From: Sipunculus nudus
Taxonomy: Eukaryota; Annelida; Sipuncula; Golfingiida; Sipunculidae
Reading direction: 5' to 3'
Assembly: GCA_026874595.1 (NCBI GenBank)
Contig: CM049313.1
Location: 74,392,659-74,456,658, forward strand
DNA: 64,000 nt
A model generated the notes under the pieces. That model worked only from the letters and a program-made list of their open reading frames with translations, was not told the DNA's origin and ran no database searches. Made by a program: the position numbers and the translations under genes. Shown here one piece after another: positions 24,977-37,872 of this stretch. The first letter of the stretch is position 1; each line of letters opens with the position of its first letter.

Positions 24977-26435
24977 GCTGTCAGGATGGGGTAACTAGTT
25001 TTTCTGTACCTTAGCCTATTTAACAAGAGCTAATGTCATCAACGACAGTTAGAATTTCCGCATGTCTGTGCTGTCAATGTTTATGTATATTACATAATAC
25101 TAGTTCATTCGTTTCCACGCCAGATTGTCTTCGGTTGAAAATACAAAATACTGAACCAGACAGACTTTCTGACCCAGCTGGCTTGTTGTGACTTCTAACA
25201 ATTAACAATACTTTCTTCTGTTTGTTTCGTTACCATGTCTCCTGCGCCAGCACGTTGGTACTTAGCAGCCAAGCACGTGCGTTCCATAAATCCCTCCGTT
25301 ATATTTTCAGCTCGCATCCGCACTCTGTGTTTATAGCACAGTGGCTGTACCTGGTTGTTTCGCTGAGCTGTTACTGTGTGAATACGTACATGGAGCCTTT
25401 GTGCATCATCGTGTATTATGAAAGGTTTCTGTATTTTTTTCTATGCGGATTCCTCCGTGCGTATGACGTACCTGTGGCAGGTTCATCCCAGGTGTACCTG
25501 CAACACGATAACCGGAGTTGGTTAATTAATGTTACACCTGTGTCTTTATATACATCAACCTTGTATATGCATGTTACATGTTACTTGTCTGTTCTATTTT
25601 TGCTATGCCTGAATGCCCTTTCGCATTAACTTCTGAATGATTGACAGATCTGCACAATAAACCGTTGGCATTAATTACTTTTTTTCTTTATCCTTAATGA
25701 ATAATTATATCCATGCAATACCTGCCCGTTTCGATAATAAAATTTTTGCTTACTATGGAGATATACCATTATATGTCATAACTTTATGTGGCAACATGCA
25801 TTAATCGTTATCAGTTATTTCCATTTTTGAGTCGAAATGTGAGCGAGAGGCTATGACAACCGTATTCACGTCATAATTGAAGCTGACATCTTTCATCCTG
25901 CACCCGGATCTAAACCTTAAATAAGGTTACTGGTACAAGGTTATTAACAGGTGTTACCGGTATTATATATAACGTGCAGCCATACCACATATTTCTCTAA
26001 GTATGCCAATATATTTCCAACACAATATATTCAACATTTAAATTGCGAATATCTAGAAAACGAATGCAGGATACCTTAAAGTGACGATGCTGTTGTCCTC
26101 TTCAGGTAGCGCTGTTCGTCTTCTAGCTTGCACGTGTGCATTGTGTATTTATATCCGCATATACTACGTCAAAACTGCATTTGGTCACCATGCGTTACGT
26201 CACAAATATAAATTACGTCACGTATGGATATCGTGGTCCTTGTGTGTTATCATTCTCCGGATGGGCAGAGACTGTGAAATAAAAAGGACGATAACAATAA
26301 CAAGGTATAATGTATAAGTATCCGCGTATACTTTACGAGTTACCTCATCTGGTTACATTAACCAAAAATGAATCTATGCATTTCTGGCCCTACGATTGAA
26401 AGCGGTATTCTCCTTATATACCTGCGGAAAATATA
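24977..26435. other. Upstream region of the coiled-coil gene
   Basis: This should contain the promoter of the minus-strand gene. No unambiguous TATA box was found. It also holds the doubtful divergent frame at 25,222-25,629. Confidence 0.4.
25222..25629 (+). CDS. Doubtful 135-codon divergent ORF
   Basis: An ATG-started frame rich in Leu, Tyr, Cys and Ser, with hydrophobic stretches, starting about 245 bp upstream of the coiled-coil gene on the opposite strand. No motif or family is recognisable. Its length is only slightly above chance for this composition, so I include it as a possible small membrane protein rather than a supported gene. Confidence 0.12.
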   Translation: MFRYHVSCASTLVLSSQARAFHKSLRYIFSSHPHSVFIAQWLYLVVSLSCYCVNTYMEPLCIIVYYERFLYFFLCGFLRAYDVPVAGSSQVYLQHDNRSWLINVTPVSLYTSTLYMHVTCYLSVLFLLCLNALSH

Positions 26436-26962
26436 TAGTCCATTCTACAATTGGTCAATATTGTTTTTTTTTTTTGGGGGGGGGGGGGAATATTTTTTTC
26501 CAGTGGAAAGTTCATTTTATTTTTTTTAAGGAAGGCCTGAGGGGAGACTTAATTTACAACAGGGGAAATAATTATATATATTCATAATATTAAAGAACTA
26601 GAATCATTTGATAATCAGAGAAATCATTATACATTTTCGACAGCCCAACAGTATACATGACGATCAAAGTCAATGGTCACATGCAAAAACAGGCTGAGTT
26701 GACAGCTAGCTGATAATTGAGGATGTTAACACACTTAAAATTTTGACAAAAGTGTAAAACAGACAGATGGTTACCCGTGTAAGGATACTTCATGTCTGTC
26801 AGATCATTGGAAGAGTCCAAAAACATTAAGTTTAGATTTATTCTAAAATTCCTGCTGGTCTTACTAGGCTTTGACTTTCATATATATTTTTCCATATCAT
26901 CTTTACAAATATGATCTTTCAAGAACATCTAAAGAAAGCACAGGATATGGGACGTGCTATAG
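26436..26962. mobile_element. MITE-like element copy 3, same family as 5416-5952
   Basis: The left end is TATA|TAGTCCATTCTAC, and the interior from about 26,620 to 26,900 aligns with 5590-5870: both carry GGTCACATGCAAAAACAG, then GACAGCT, then a CAGATCAT block. The right end (GGGACGTGCTATAG at about 26,949-26,962) is a degraded version of the GGACTATAG end of copy 1. The length matches copy 1. A T11-G13 run sits inside at 26,465-26,488. Confidence 0.65.
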
Positions 26963-29900
26963 ACGGCTGTCAGAACTTTCAACATATCTCATATGACAGA
27001 AACTAATCGAAAAGCTCATCAGATAATGATTTATGACATGAGAAAGTGTTCCATCCGCTTTCAGAGCATTATTAAACACTCCATTGCAGTAAGGTTTACT
27101 GATTTTTCATTTCCCTTTGTACGTATTTTAGATAAAAAAGTACAATTTCATCTCAGTGTAAAATAAAAAAAGATGTTTTATTCTATGACATATTTTCTTT
27201 CGTATTGATCGTGCATGTTACCAAAATGTTTCAGTTTTACGGTTTCGTTTGCAAAGATAGCCTGGGGTGCTGGAACGAAGCACACAGAAAAGAAAACCGA
27301 TGCCCTCTCAGAAAATGTTAATGTATTTTCTAATTAAATCCAAATGTAAGGAGTAAAACCTATTTTACACCTTTTTCAAAGTCAAACAGATGGCTAAACA
27401 CTGTGGCACTATGGTGAGATTTTGTTGGGTCTCATATTTATTTAAAGTAGGGAGGTCTCTCGATTATTTTAAAACCCATAAATTTGCATGGCCTTGGGCC
27501 CTAGGTAATACTTGGGCCATAGCCACTCAGAAATCTTCACCGAACTTGAGGGCACATGAAGATGGGGCAAAGAGTTCCGACCTTGAAACAAACTTCCATG
27601 ATTGTGTGCGTTTGTACGTGTCTGAATCATAAATGTGTTCTTGCAGCATTCATGAATAATATTCAATTTCATGAGTACCATAAATGATATTTCTCTGGTT
27701 AAGATTAAAAAATAAACAACCTGTGCTGGCGCTTCGTTGACATTTTGGCTGTATGGTTCCAAATCCCACAATGGAAATCTTTCTGTATACACGTATATGT
27801 ATTTATACTCTTCGAAGCAATTCATTATATTTTTAAATGAATATAGAATGGTGAGTCATAAAAGATGTTTGGTTCATGTGGTTTATGTCCTGAATTTGAA
27901 ACAAAAATCACTCACGGATATTAGTCCTCCGTGGCCTTGTCCTTAAAGGAAACACTCCAAAAAAATACCAAGGGAACTAAATCTTGCACAAATAACCGAT
28001 CAAGATAAACAACTTTATCCGGCTCTATATTCTATGGCGTCAGTTAATAATAGCAGTCCAAGAAGTCACATTGATCAGATTTATAATGGGCTGCGCACTT
28101 TTTATAGGGTAAATGGTTATTAAAATGTAGCCTGACTATTTAAAAACCCTTGACATACACGAACACGTGTAACGTTAGCGGAAACTTGTTAGAAAACTTG
28201 ATGTTGCGAGATTCTGAGACTGTCGAAAGTCAATGCGGAATAACTTGGGTTACATCAGTTTCGTTTTCCTATATGTACAATTTCATTCACTAGACCTTGC
28301 ATCTGAGTCACTTACCAAGCTATAAACCAGTATCAGTTTTTACATACGGCAACCTATAACTGTAATAAGATAAGATCACATAGTTGCCAACTTTAACATC
28401 CCTTTTTACTCTATTGCGTTTAAATATAACGTGTATATATACTATATACCCGAAATCATAATAGATCTGTTAAAACGGGGGCTTTCTTTTTTTAATGTCA
28501 GTGTACAGTGCTTGTACCCAGATTACACAGGTACACATGGGGGTATGTATGAGCTGACCCAGTTTTAGAAGGAAGTTCTAATTATCACGGTTCACACCTA
28601 AGCGTCCTACAGACAAGTGACGCGCAATATACAGAATATATTATGTGCCCGAGTTAGTGGTAGAGTGTCAATGTGTTTTACATCAGTGTTCAAAATTAAA
28701 AACAGCGAAACTCACCCCGTTAGCAGTGATTTGTCTGTGTGATATTTCACCGTGTAAATGCTTTGTAGCCTGAAGTTGCCTGTAACGACACTCCCGTAAA
28801 GCACACTCGGCTTTACTGTACACAGATAACACGTAGGTATGTCATGTTACCACCTGAGACATGTGCAAAGTCTAACCCTCGTGTCTGGCCGGCTATCACA
28901 CCCTTGATACGACACATACAGGCTTCTGTGATCCGACAGCCAACAACTGATAACCTTATAATCCCCAATATATATCTTATGGTTAAAACGAAAGTGCTTT
29001 AATTGGCTTCTAGATACCGGATTTGGGAGGAAGATATGTATTTAACCCGTATAATTCGGTCTGTCTTATTATTAGTTCTGCATACCATAAATTTACAGAT
29101 ATATCACCAGTTATCTATTTTCCTTACTTACATTCGGTGGAAAGGTATGACTTGAGGTTAGGGTGATTCGAGCAAATGTTTGATGTGGTACGGATGTGGT
29201 TGAGGGTAAAAATGGTAAACTTTAACCCGCATCTGAGCAATATATAAAACACGTCACGGGTAGCGCCATGTTGTGAAGGAACCAGGTACCATTAACACAA
29301 GTCGGTCTTCTGACAAGGATAGCTGCATAAAAGAAGCGTAGTTATGCTTTTTTATGATAGGTGTCCGCTGTCTAGTTATAAATATTTCTATAGTATATTA
29401 TCTATCAACATGGTACATGTTTTTTTTTCCTGACAGATGTAAATATTACCCGACAAATGAAAGCAGAGTTTATTCCAGCAGTTTATTTTTACATAAATAC
29501 CAATACATGTATTCTAAATTAAATGGAATGACAATCAATTTTAATAAACGAATTATTCTAAAGAGATCGTAAACCGAGAAAGAAGTTACAAACATTCCTC
29601 TGAGAAGCGTCAAGACAATGAATTATGCGGTTGGGCGACATCATATAGGACCACCAGGCGACTAGCCAATAAGAATGTACTCCTCAATTTAATTATTATA
29701 GTTACTGGCGCAATGTGTGTACGTGTGTGTGGGGGGGGGGGGGGAGCTAGGGGGAGACAGACCGAGGAAACTGTTGCGTCGCCGTCGCTTGTTATACCAG
29801 GCGACTTGAGCCGATGGAATGAACATAAACGTTACGCCGACGTAGCCTATGTGCATAAATGCAACATGATATAATTTTACACAGCGTTTCACGAGTCGTA

Positions 29901-32900
29901 ATGCAGACGTAAAAACTATAATTAATATATTCTAAACGCTGACGTATCACACAAAAAAAAATAACGTGGGTTATTATACATTGCTTTACTGTACTGCGTA
30001 TTGCGTATATATGCTCTAATATAACAGTAGCTGCCATTTTAAAAGCTGAAAAGCGGAACAAAGTAGAATTGACGTTAAATGCCTGGGGGTTGCTCAAACG
30101 TTGTTCAAACGTGCGCTCAGCGTAATATTACGTAAACATAACGCTTAGCTCTGCGGAGGTGGTGGCATATATAGTGCAGACATATATAGCGTTATATATA
30201 CATATGCACACACGGCTTAAGAGTGGTTTTACATTTAGTATGTCATTATTTTGTTTTATACATTTACTATGCTGTGCATTGTTCGGCAAAAAAGTCAGAT
30301 TACGATGTAGACATTTTGAAAAGTTTATTTTTTTTGTTTGCTAGTCACATGCCCTATATTTCAAATAATAGCTTGTGTCAATTATAAAATATTTAGGGGA
30401 CTTGACATACTGTGGAGAATAGGCTAAAGTAAAAAAAAGAAATGTATCAAGAGACTGGTACTTAAAGCGCTTAGTCAAATATTCAAGAGACCTGGGGGCA
30501 GCCATACAGCTTGAATGATATCACTTACTCATGTTCGGTAGGACGCCTTTTATGAAACACAGATACTCATTTCAAAACAGCTTTACGGAACTCACTCTAC
30601 ACAACGTGACGGCTGTTTTGACCAGTCAATATATGGGATCAATTTGTGCATTAAAACCACCATTTACACTTGTTTTGATAGTATAACATGTCGATACCCT
30701 GTGGTCATATATGGGTTTAGATTATAGCCATGTCCGCACGGAGGGACCTTATCGTCCAGCTGGACCTCCAGATTGATTGAGTAATAAGAATCAAGATCTT
30801 CGACACAGATATAATTATGAACACGGAATAAAGGGCACGGCCATTAACAGCAAATATTTTGCTGCTTATAAATTTTTTTTTTTTAAAGTAAGACTAAGAC
30901 AATTGACTGGTTCTACCGAATGAACGAGCAAAACTTATTTATTGCAGATTAACATGCATTAAAAAAGCGAGATTTATGTACACGGTTTGGAGCCTATACA
31001 GTTCAGCACGGGCACTTGACACAATGTGGGGGTGGGAGGTGGGGCGGAAAGGGGGAAAGGGGGGGGGGGGGCTATTAGCACAGGAGAACACCTCCCATAC
31101 CGTCATTTTAGCATATCCTATCATTAGTAAAACTGGTTTTACTTAATCTGAGTGCTTATTTACCCAAGATATGCCGTTATCCGCTCAAAAAACGTCTTCA
31201 AATAACTTTTTAAACATTTCTTAGCGTCCCACTTTTACTAGTATATCATAAAAAGAGCAAGGTATGAAACCTGGCATCTTGATACGAGAGATTATGTCAG
31301 GACTCCGCATTGGATGTTGATGAATATTCAAATATTATTAAGATTAGTCCAAGCAATTAAGATGTCCATAACATGGTTCCCAGCCTTCCTTGCGCTACGC
31401 TCCGCAAGGCAGGCTGGGAACCATGCTAAGAAATCTACGGAAGCACAGGGAGGTGTACGTTCATTAGCACAAGAGGTCAATTTAGATGCTGGCCAGGTAT
31501 TCAGATTACAATTATTTAGGCCTATATTCTCAACACGTATGAGGAAGCCACTGCATTGGGTTTGTTGGCAGTTTCCTGAAGCGTATGTGCGGGTTGTCAA
31601 TTTTAGGTCTGGTGAAGAAGGAATTATAGAAGCTTCATCATACCCCTTCATAACATATTTTATAAGCCCGGATATTATGAAATATACAATATATAACCAA
31701 AAGTTAAGCTACAGTTCAGTCTATTCCACAAGTACACCTGCGACAGCTCACTGATTTCCTTCAAATTTTACATGATGACAAGGAAATAGCATGCAGCATT
31801 GCGCAGAATATTGTATATATACGAATATATTATATCAATGATTGGTTGCTTTCTTTAATAATCGATTCAACCTTGGCAAATTTGCATAATCGATCACAAA
31901 ACGATTATTTATGTATTTGCGAAGAAGTCACACTTTATCCAAAAAAGAACTAAATCTATGAGACATTTAAGTAAGACTGGAACCAAATTAGCGAAAAGCA
32001 CAAAACAAGTGTCGTACCCTTGATCTTTGACCATGATTTAACAGTCAGACTGATTTCACTTAATCAGTCATTTAAATATAACTCTATTCTGCTAACTTCA
32101 CGATATAGTCGGTACATAAAATAATATAGAAAGATTGATAGATTAATAATCGATCATCGGTCGTTTAATTCCTTTCACAATCGAATATAATTTTACAACA
32201 ATTTCTGCCACTGCTTATAGTGTGGCTGTCCACGAGACCAACGGACAGCTTGACCAGCCACTTAAATTTACTAGTCCTTATTCTGGTGTTTTTCTGAAGC
32301 CATTTATAGGCAGGAAGGGCGTGATCCGAGGGCAATAAATTGTCTAGTACTCGTAACAGGAGGTACACCAGCATAAAATAATTTGCAAGATCCATTGCCA
32401 TTTTAAAATTTGTTGAAACCAGTCCACCAATTATCTGACAGACAGAAGGGCAATCTATCATAATCTTTATATATCCAAATTGTTGTTAGGCCAAGAGATT
32501 AAGTACCAAAGGTAAAAAAAAATATTGCAACAGAATTTCTGTTTGCACAATGCATTTTCATAAGGTATGTAGTTTGTCATACTAAAAGTTTACCAAAATC
32601 AACAGATGGGAAATATGAAAATTTTACATTTTTCTTCTACCTGGAGTCGTATTCTTTAAAAATATTAAATTTTGACAAAATGGCATTACAAATCCTCATT
32701 TCATTAACACTAAAACCAACCACTGTACTCAAGTAAGCAAAACTTTTTGATTGATAAAATAGAATACTAATAAGTGTCAAATTTAATATTTATTTTGGAT
32801 AAAAAAGCGATTTTAGGTGGTCTTTTCTTTATAAAAATAGCGTATTTATAGGGTCACTTCACAGGCTTCTCTTTTATCCCTTACATCCTTCAACATATTG

Positions 32901-34634
32901 GTGTATGTAAAGCTGAGATGCATTTCAATTTCTTGGCTGTGTTTTAAAACAAAATTTGACAAAATACTTTATTTCAGGAGAGAGATTTTCGGCCGCTTTT
33001 CTACTTAAAGGTAACCCCTACCCCTTAATTTTAAACCAAGGTATACAAGCATTTTTGTCGAGTTGCCAGTAAGGGATACCTTTGAATGGTCTATATTACA
33101 AGTTTTTTATATAAGCAAATTAGGGCCGCCATTGTCGATAATTCTATATTCTTCCATAGTCTCCTGGGTTTGACCCACCTTTTCCTAAGTCCTAGGTCCC
33201 CCTCTTGTTTAGAGAGTATATGGTCCTTTAAAAAGAAACATGGCTTCGTTCGGACTGGTCTTCAATTGACAAGATAACTATGGGAAATTATTCGCTACAA
33301 GCTTCATTCAGATATTTAGGGTATTTGTTTTTACATGCCATGCTTCCTTAGTGTTCATGGATACCGTTACCCATTTCTCATGTGCGAGTTCCAATGGTTG
33401 TACATAAAATACCTTTAATCAGATCTAAAGTAGGGCCTAAATGGAAATGGCCTCTTGCGCTCTGGCAGTGAAACTGATTTTTAATTACATACGATGAGAT
33501 AAACCTATTTAGAGCGGATCCAAGGGGTCCGCACCCCTCCCCCCCCCCCTTTCGCCGAAACCTTTTTTTTATGTTACGGCTTGGACCCCCCCCCCCCCCC
33601 CCTTTCCAGACCTGGGGACCTGTTTTTAGTTTTTTTAAGTGTCCTTCTGGGCTGGACTCCCCTTTTCCTAACTTATGGATCCACTTCTGCTATTCAAAGT
33701 CTTTAATCAAAAGCATAATGGATGTATTTTCTTGTAAAGTATTGTAATTATCAGTACAATATTTGTTTTGTCTTGGTCAATACATTTAAATTCAAATGAA
33801 AGTGATATTTTGCCTGGTATAGGAGGCCCATCACAAAGGCCTGATTGTGCTTAGTCAGTTAAACGTATGCCGTCATGCTGAGTTTTATTGGTAAACATAA
33901 CACACTCTACTACGAGAATTCGCATTTCGCGGGCTTGATCGATCGTCTGCTGTTTTCGGAGTCAGCTGACCGAGCACCGGGGGGTTGTCAATTGCACAGC
34001 GAAAAAAAGCCAGAGGGTTCCGCAAAAGAAGTCATTGAAAAGTTCTTCGTTAAAAATGATTTTTAGAATTAAAATATGATAATATATGATATTTCTTCGT
34101 AGATGAACTTGTACTGAACAAGTTTCACGACACATTTAAAGGTAAATTAGTCAAATGTAAACCTTGAAGGAACCTATTCAGGTACCATGTATGTTAATTT
34201 ACATGACATACATGGTTTCTGTCAATATTTCGTTCTAAACTGTTTGCATACTCCTGTACACAAACGGAAAAAAAGTTGTATCGCGCTCAATCAGTGACGC
34301 AAAGCATAAACATAGCACGCACCCCACCTAGTAGCCTTACCACGCAACGTTACAAGTAATGATTTTCATGCCTCCGACTTTTTTTTCTTTTTAAACAAGT
34401 GTCGCGCATGCGCAGCATCATATCCCTGTCAAGCACTCTTGTTATGGTAAAAATTCAGACATGGCCCGTTTTTGCTCACACATAGAACAACAGCAAAGTA
34501 TAAAACAGGTGAATTTAAGACAGTTAACCTTGGGAAACTTTTACATACAGCCAAAATGAACTAACAGTGTAGATAATTCACATTATCGCAAATGTTTATG
34601 CCCTATAAAAAACAAGAAAACGCGGAAACCGATC
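26963..34634. other. Gene-poor region
   Basis: No supported gene in about 7.7 kb. It contains poly(G) at 29,730-29,744 and 31,059-31,071, poly(C) at 33,539-33,549 and 33,586-33,602, the 23-bp-stem hairpin at 31,372-31,425, and a small hairpin at about 34,180-34,216 with ACCATGTATGT paired to ACATACATGGT. Open frames of 100-146 codons near 31.3 kb and 32.2 kb have no recognisable content. Confidence 0.5.
31372..31425. repeat. Near-perfect inverted repeat (23-bp stem, 8-nt loop)
   Basis: Arms 31,372-31,394 and 31,403-31,425 are complementary with one mismatch. The outer half of the stem is CATGGTTCCCAGCCT and the inner half ends TTGCG/CGCAA, with loop CTACGCTC. It is GC-rich in an AT-rich setting. 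It is shorter than a typical animal pre-miRNA and no mature-miRNA seed is recognised; it could be a cruciform, the core of a fold-back element or a processed hairpin. Confidence 0.85.
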
Positions 34635-36942
34635 AGTTCCTACGCTCCTCACACAGTGGTTATACACAACAGTCGTCCCAGTTCTCTCCTCACACAGCGG
34701 TTATACACAGCAGTCGTCCCAGTTCTCTCCTCACACAGCGGTTATACACATCAGTCGTGCGAGTTCTCTCCTCAAACAGCGGTTATACACAGCAGTCGTC
34801 CCAGTTCTCTCCTCACACAGCGGTTATACACAGCAGTCGTCCCAGTTCTCTCCTCACACAGCGGTTATACACAGCACTCGTCCCAGTCTTTTCCTCACAC
34901 AGCGGTTATACACAGCTTTCGTCCCAGTTCTCTCCTCACACAGCGGTTATACACTGCAGTCGTCCCAGTTCTCTCCTCACACAGCGGTTATACACAGCAG
35001 TCGTCCGAGTTCTCTCCTCAAACAGCGGTTATACACAGCAGTCGTCCCAGTTCTCTCCTCACACAGCGGTTATACACTGCAGTCGTCCCAGTTCTCTCCT
35101 CACACAGTGGTTATACACAGCAGTCGTCCCAGTTCTCTCCTCACACAGCGGTTATACACAGCAGTCGTCCCAGTTCTCTCCTCACACAGCGGTTATACAC
35201 AGCAGTTGTCCCAGTTCTCTCCTGACAGCGGTTATACACTGCAGTCGTCCCAGTTCTCTCCTCACACAGCGGTTATACACAGCAGTCGTCCCAGTTCTCT
35301 CCTCACACAGCGGTTATACACAGCAGTCGTCCCAGTTCTCTCCTCACACAGCGGTAATAAACTGCAGTCGTCCCAGTTCTCTCCTCACACAGCGGTTATA
35401 CACATCAGTCGTGCCAGTTCTCTCCGCACACAGCGGTTATACACAGCAGTCGTCCCAGTTCTCTCCTCACACAGCGGTTATACACAGCAGTCGTCCCAGT
35501 TCTCTCCTCACACATCGGTTAAACACAGCAGTCGTCCCAGTTCTCTCCTCACACAGCGGTTATACACAGCAGTCGTCCCAGTTCTCTCCTCACACAGCGG
35601 TTATACACTGCACTCGACCCAGTTCTCTCCTCACACAGCGGTTATATACAGCAGTCGTCCCAGTTCTCTCCTCACACAGCGGTTATACACAGCACTCGTC
35701 CCAGTTTTTTTCCTCACACAGCGGTTATACACTGCAGTCGTCCCAGTTCTCTCCTCACACAGCGGTTATACACAGCAGTCGTCCCAGTTCTCTCCTCACA
35801 CAGCGGTTATAAACTATACACTACAGTCGTCCCAGTTCTCTCCTCACACAGCGGTTATACACTGCAGTCGTCCCAGTTCTCTCCTGACACAGCGGTCATA
35901 CACTGAAGTCGTCCCAGTTCTCTCCTGACACAGCGGTTATACACTGCAGTCGTCCCAGTTCTCTCCTCACACAGTGGTTATGCACAGCAGTCGTCCCAGT
36001 TCTCTCCTCACACAGCGGTTATACACAGCAGTCGTCCCAGTTCTCTCCTCACACAGCGGTTATACACAGCAGTTGTCCCAGTTCTCTCCTGACACAGCGG
36101 TTATACACTGCAGTCGTCCCAGTTCTCTCCTCACACAGCGGTTATACACAGCAGTCGTCCCAGTTCTCTCCTCACACAGCGGTTATACACAGCAGTCGTC
36201 CCAGTTTTCTCCTCACACAGCGGTAATAAACTGCAGTCGTCCCAGTTCTCTCCTCACACAGCGGTTATACACATCAGTCGTGCCAGTTCTCTCCGCACAC
36301 AGCGGTTATACACAGCAGTCGTCCCAGTTCTCTCCTCACACAGCGGTTATACACAGCAGTCGTCCCAGTTCTCTCCTCACACAGCGGTTAAACACAGCAG
36401 TCGTCCCAGTTCTCTCCTCACACAGCGGTTATACACAGCAGTCGTCCCAGTTCTCTCCTCACACAGCGGTTATACACTGCACTCGACCCAGTTCTCTCCT
36501 CACACAGCGGTTATACACAGCAGTCGTCCCAGTTCTCTCCTCACACAGCGGTTATACACAGCACTCGTCCCAGTTTTTTTCCTCACACAGCGGTTATACA
36601 CTGCAGTCGTCCCAGTTCTCTCCTCACACAGCGGTTATACACAGCAGTCGTCCCAGTTCTCTCCTCACACAGCGGTTATAAACTATACACTACACTCGTC
36701 CCAGTTCTCTCCTCACACAGCGGTTATACACTGCAGTCGTCCCAGTTCTCTCCTGACACAGCGGTCATACACTGAAGTCGTCCCAGTTCTCTCCTGACAC
36801 AGCGGTTATACACTGCAGTCGTCCCAGTTCTCTCCTCACTCAGCGGTTATACACTGCAGTCGTCCCAGTTCTCTCCTCACACAGTGGTTATACACTGCAG
36901 TCGTCCCAGTTTCCCCTCACACAGTGGTTATACACTGCACTC
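34635..36942 (+). repeat. 41-bp minisatellite, about 56 copies
   Basis: Head-to-tail array of a 41-bp unit made of CTCTCCTCACACAGCGG then TTATACACAGCAGTCGTCCC, with scattered substitutions (CACTGCAG, GTGGTT, CCTGACA) and small indels. The unit has no stop codon in any forward frame and 41 is not a multiple of three. Long open frames (for example 34,592-35,812, 406 codons) therefore arise automatically and read a 41-residue period containing all three frames. I regard it as non-coding. Internally, one block of about 21 units is duplicated with an offset of 869 bp. Confidence 0.95.
35100..36830 (+). repeat. 869-bp higher-order duplication within the minisatellite
   Basis: Marker variants recur at a constant offset of 869 bp: GCGGTAATAA at 35,351 and 36,220, CCAGTTTTTTT at 35,701 and 36,570, AGCGGTTATAAACTATACA at 35,802 and 36,671, and AGCGGTCATA at 35,891 and 36,760. 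Near AGCAGTTGTC (35,201 and 36,068) the offset is 867, because the first copy has lost two bases. This indicates a recent block duplication of about 21 units. Confidence 0.9.
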
Positions 36943-37213
36943 ATTTCGGATCTCTTTTCGTGTAACCGCTGCTTTGTATAGCAAAGTTCTTTGGGTTTGA
37001 CCACATGTTCTGGCACATCGCCAAGTGTCAGACCAACGAGAGTTGATGTCCCGGTATAATAAGATCAACCAGAGCGAGTGCCGCATACTTCAAATTGGGA
37101 GCTAGATTCTTTGCTCTGTGCTAATCCTGGTGATCGAACCCAGAGAAGCTAGACATTCAAAGCAGCGGTTACACGAAAATAGATATGGGAAGTCTGCAGT
37201 GTATAACCGATGC
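36926..37213. repeat. Fold-back structure at the right end of the minisatellite
   Basis: The arm at about 36,926-36,976 (GGTTATACACTGCA, then TTTTCGTGTAACCGCTGCTTTG) is repeated inverted at about 37,153-37,213 (CAAAGCAGCGGTTACACGAAAA, then TGCAGTGTATAACCGATG). Both arms carry the core of the minisatellite unit. The loop of about 175 bp contains, on the minus strand, GGTTCGATCACC, which resembles a Pol III B box, so a tRNA-derived SINE remnant is possible but unproven. Confidence 0.7.
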
Positions 37214-37221
37214 ACCATTCG

Positions 37222-37872
37222 GAGCTCCTCGGCCGAATCCGTTGGCTTTTAGCCTCGGGTGTATCCATGGTCCAATGCTACACCACCAATCTTAGAGAAG
37301 ATCGTCGGAAATCCGACAGGCTGCCATTTCTACTGACTCGTTCTATGAAAGATCACGGTTTCCAAAAAGAATAACTTGATTTGCCATAAAAAATGTATTA
37401 TATGGGATTGATATATTGCTAAACATATGATATGACCAGGTTTCAACAGTAATTTAATATTTCAGTTCAGTTTATCACAAATGCCTCATATATCACCCAC
37501 TTGGGTGGACTTCCTGGCGTTAACTATATCCTCGAGCGGTCCAGATCAGTATACAGTAACATTGGACAACCACCCCCCCCCCCCCCCCCCCCCCCCCGTG
37601 TTCCTAGGATCAGTGTTGTCTTTTAGCTTTAAAGGTATGATATGTGAGGATTGGCAGTACCTGAACACACAAAAAAAAAACGTTTTGCTCTTTCAAAGCG
37701 CTCAACAGGTGTGCGGTTGACCTGCCCCCCCCCCCCCAAATGGCCTTGACCTTGCTGGAATACTTTCCATGGCGGTCGCCTTGACCTTGCTGGAATACTT
37801 TCCATGGCGGTCCCCTATGTACCAGTGAACATTCGAGGCAAGAAACCAACGGATTCGGCCGAGGAGTTACGA
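37222..37872. repeat. Long-range inverted repeat CTCCTCGGCCGAATCCGTTGG
   Basis: About 22 bp at 37,226-37,247 is present inverted at 37,847-37,870 (CCAACGGATTCGGCCGAGGAG). Between the arms lie poly(C) tracts at 37,573-37,597 and 37,724-37,737, and a 35-bp tandem duplication at 37,743-37,812 (CCTTGACCTTGCTGGAATAC, twice). It may be the terminal repeat of a non-autonomous element; no target duplication was established. Confidence 0.6.

Noticed and set aside
31314-31754. 146-codon plus-strand and 107-codon minus-strand frames
   Set aside because: They overlap on opposite strands across the hairpin and have no recognisable motif.
34592-36681. Long open frames (up to 406 codons) suggesting a repetitive secreted or mucin-like protein
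   Set aside because: They follow from a stop-free 41-bp tandem unit. The frame shifts every unit, several frames are open at once, indels do not respect frame, and there is no signal peptide or splice context.
37100-37150. tRNA gene suggested by GGTTCGATCACC on the minus strand
   Set aside because: No matching A box at proper spacing and no cloverleaf that I could draw; kept only as a possible SINE remnant.
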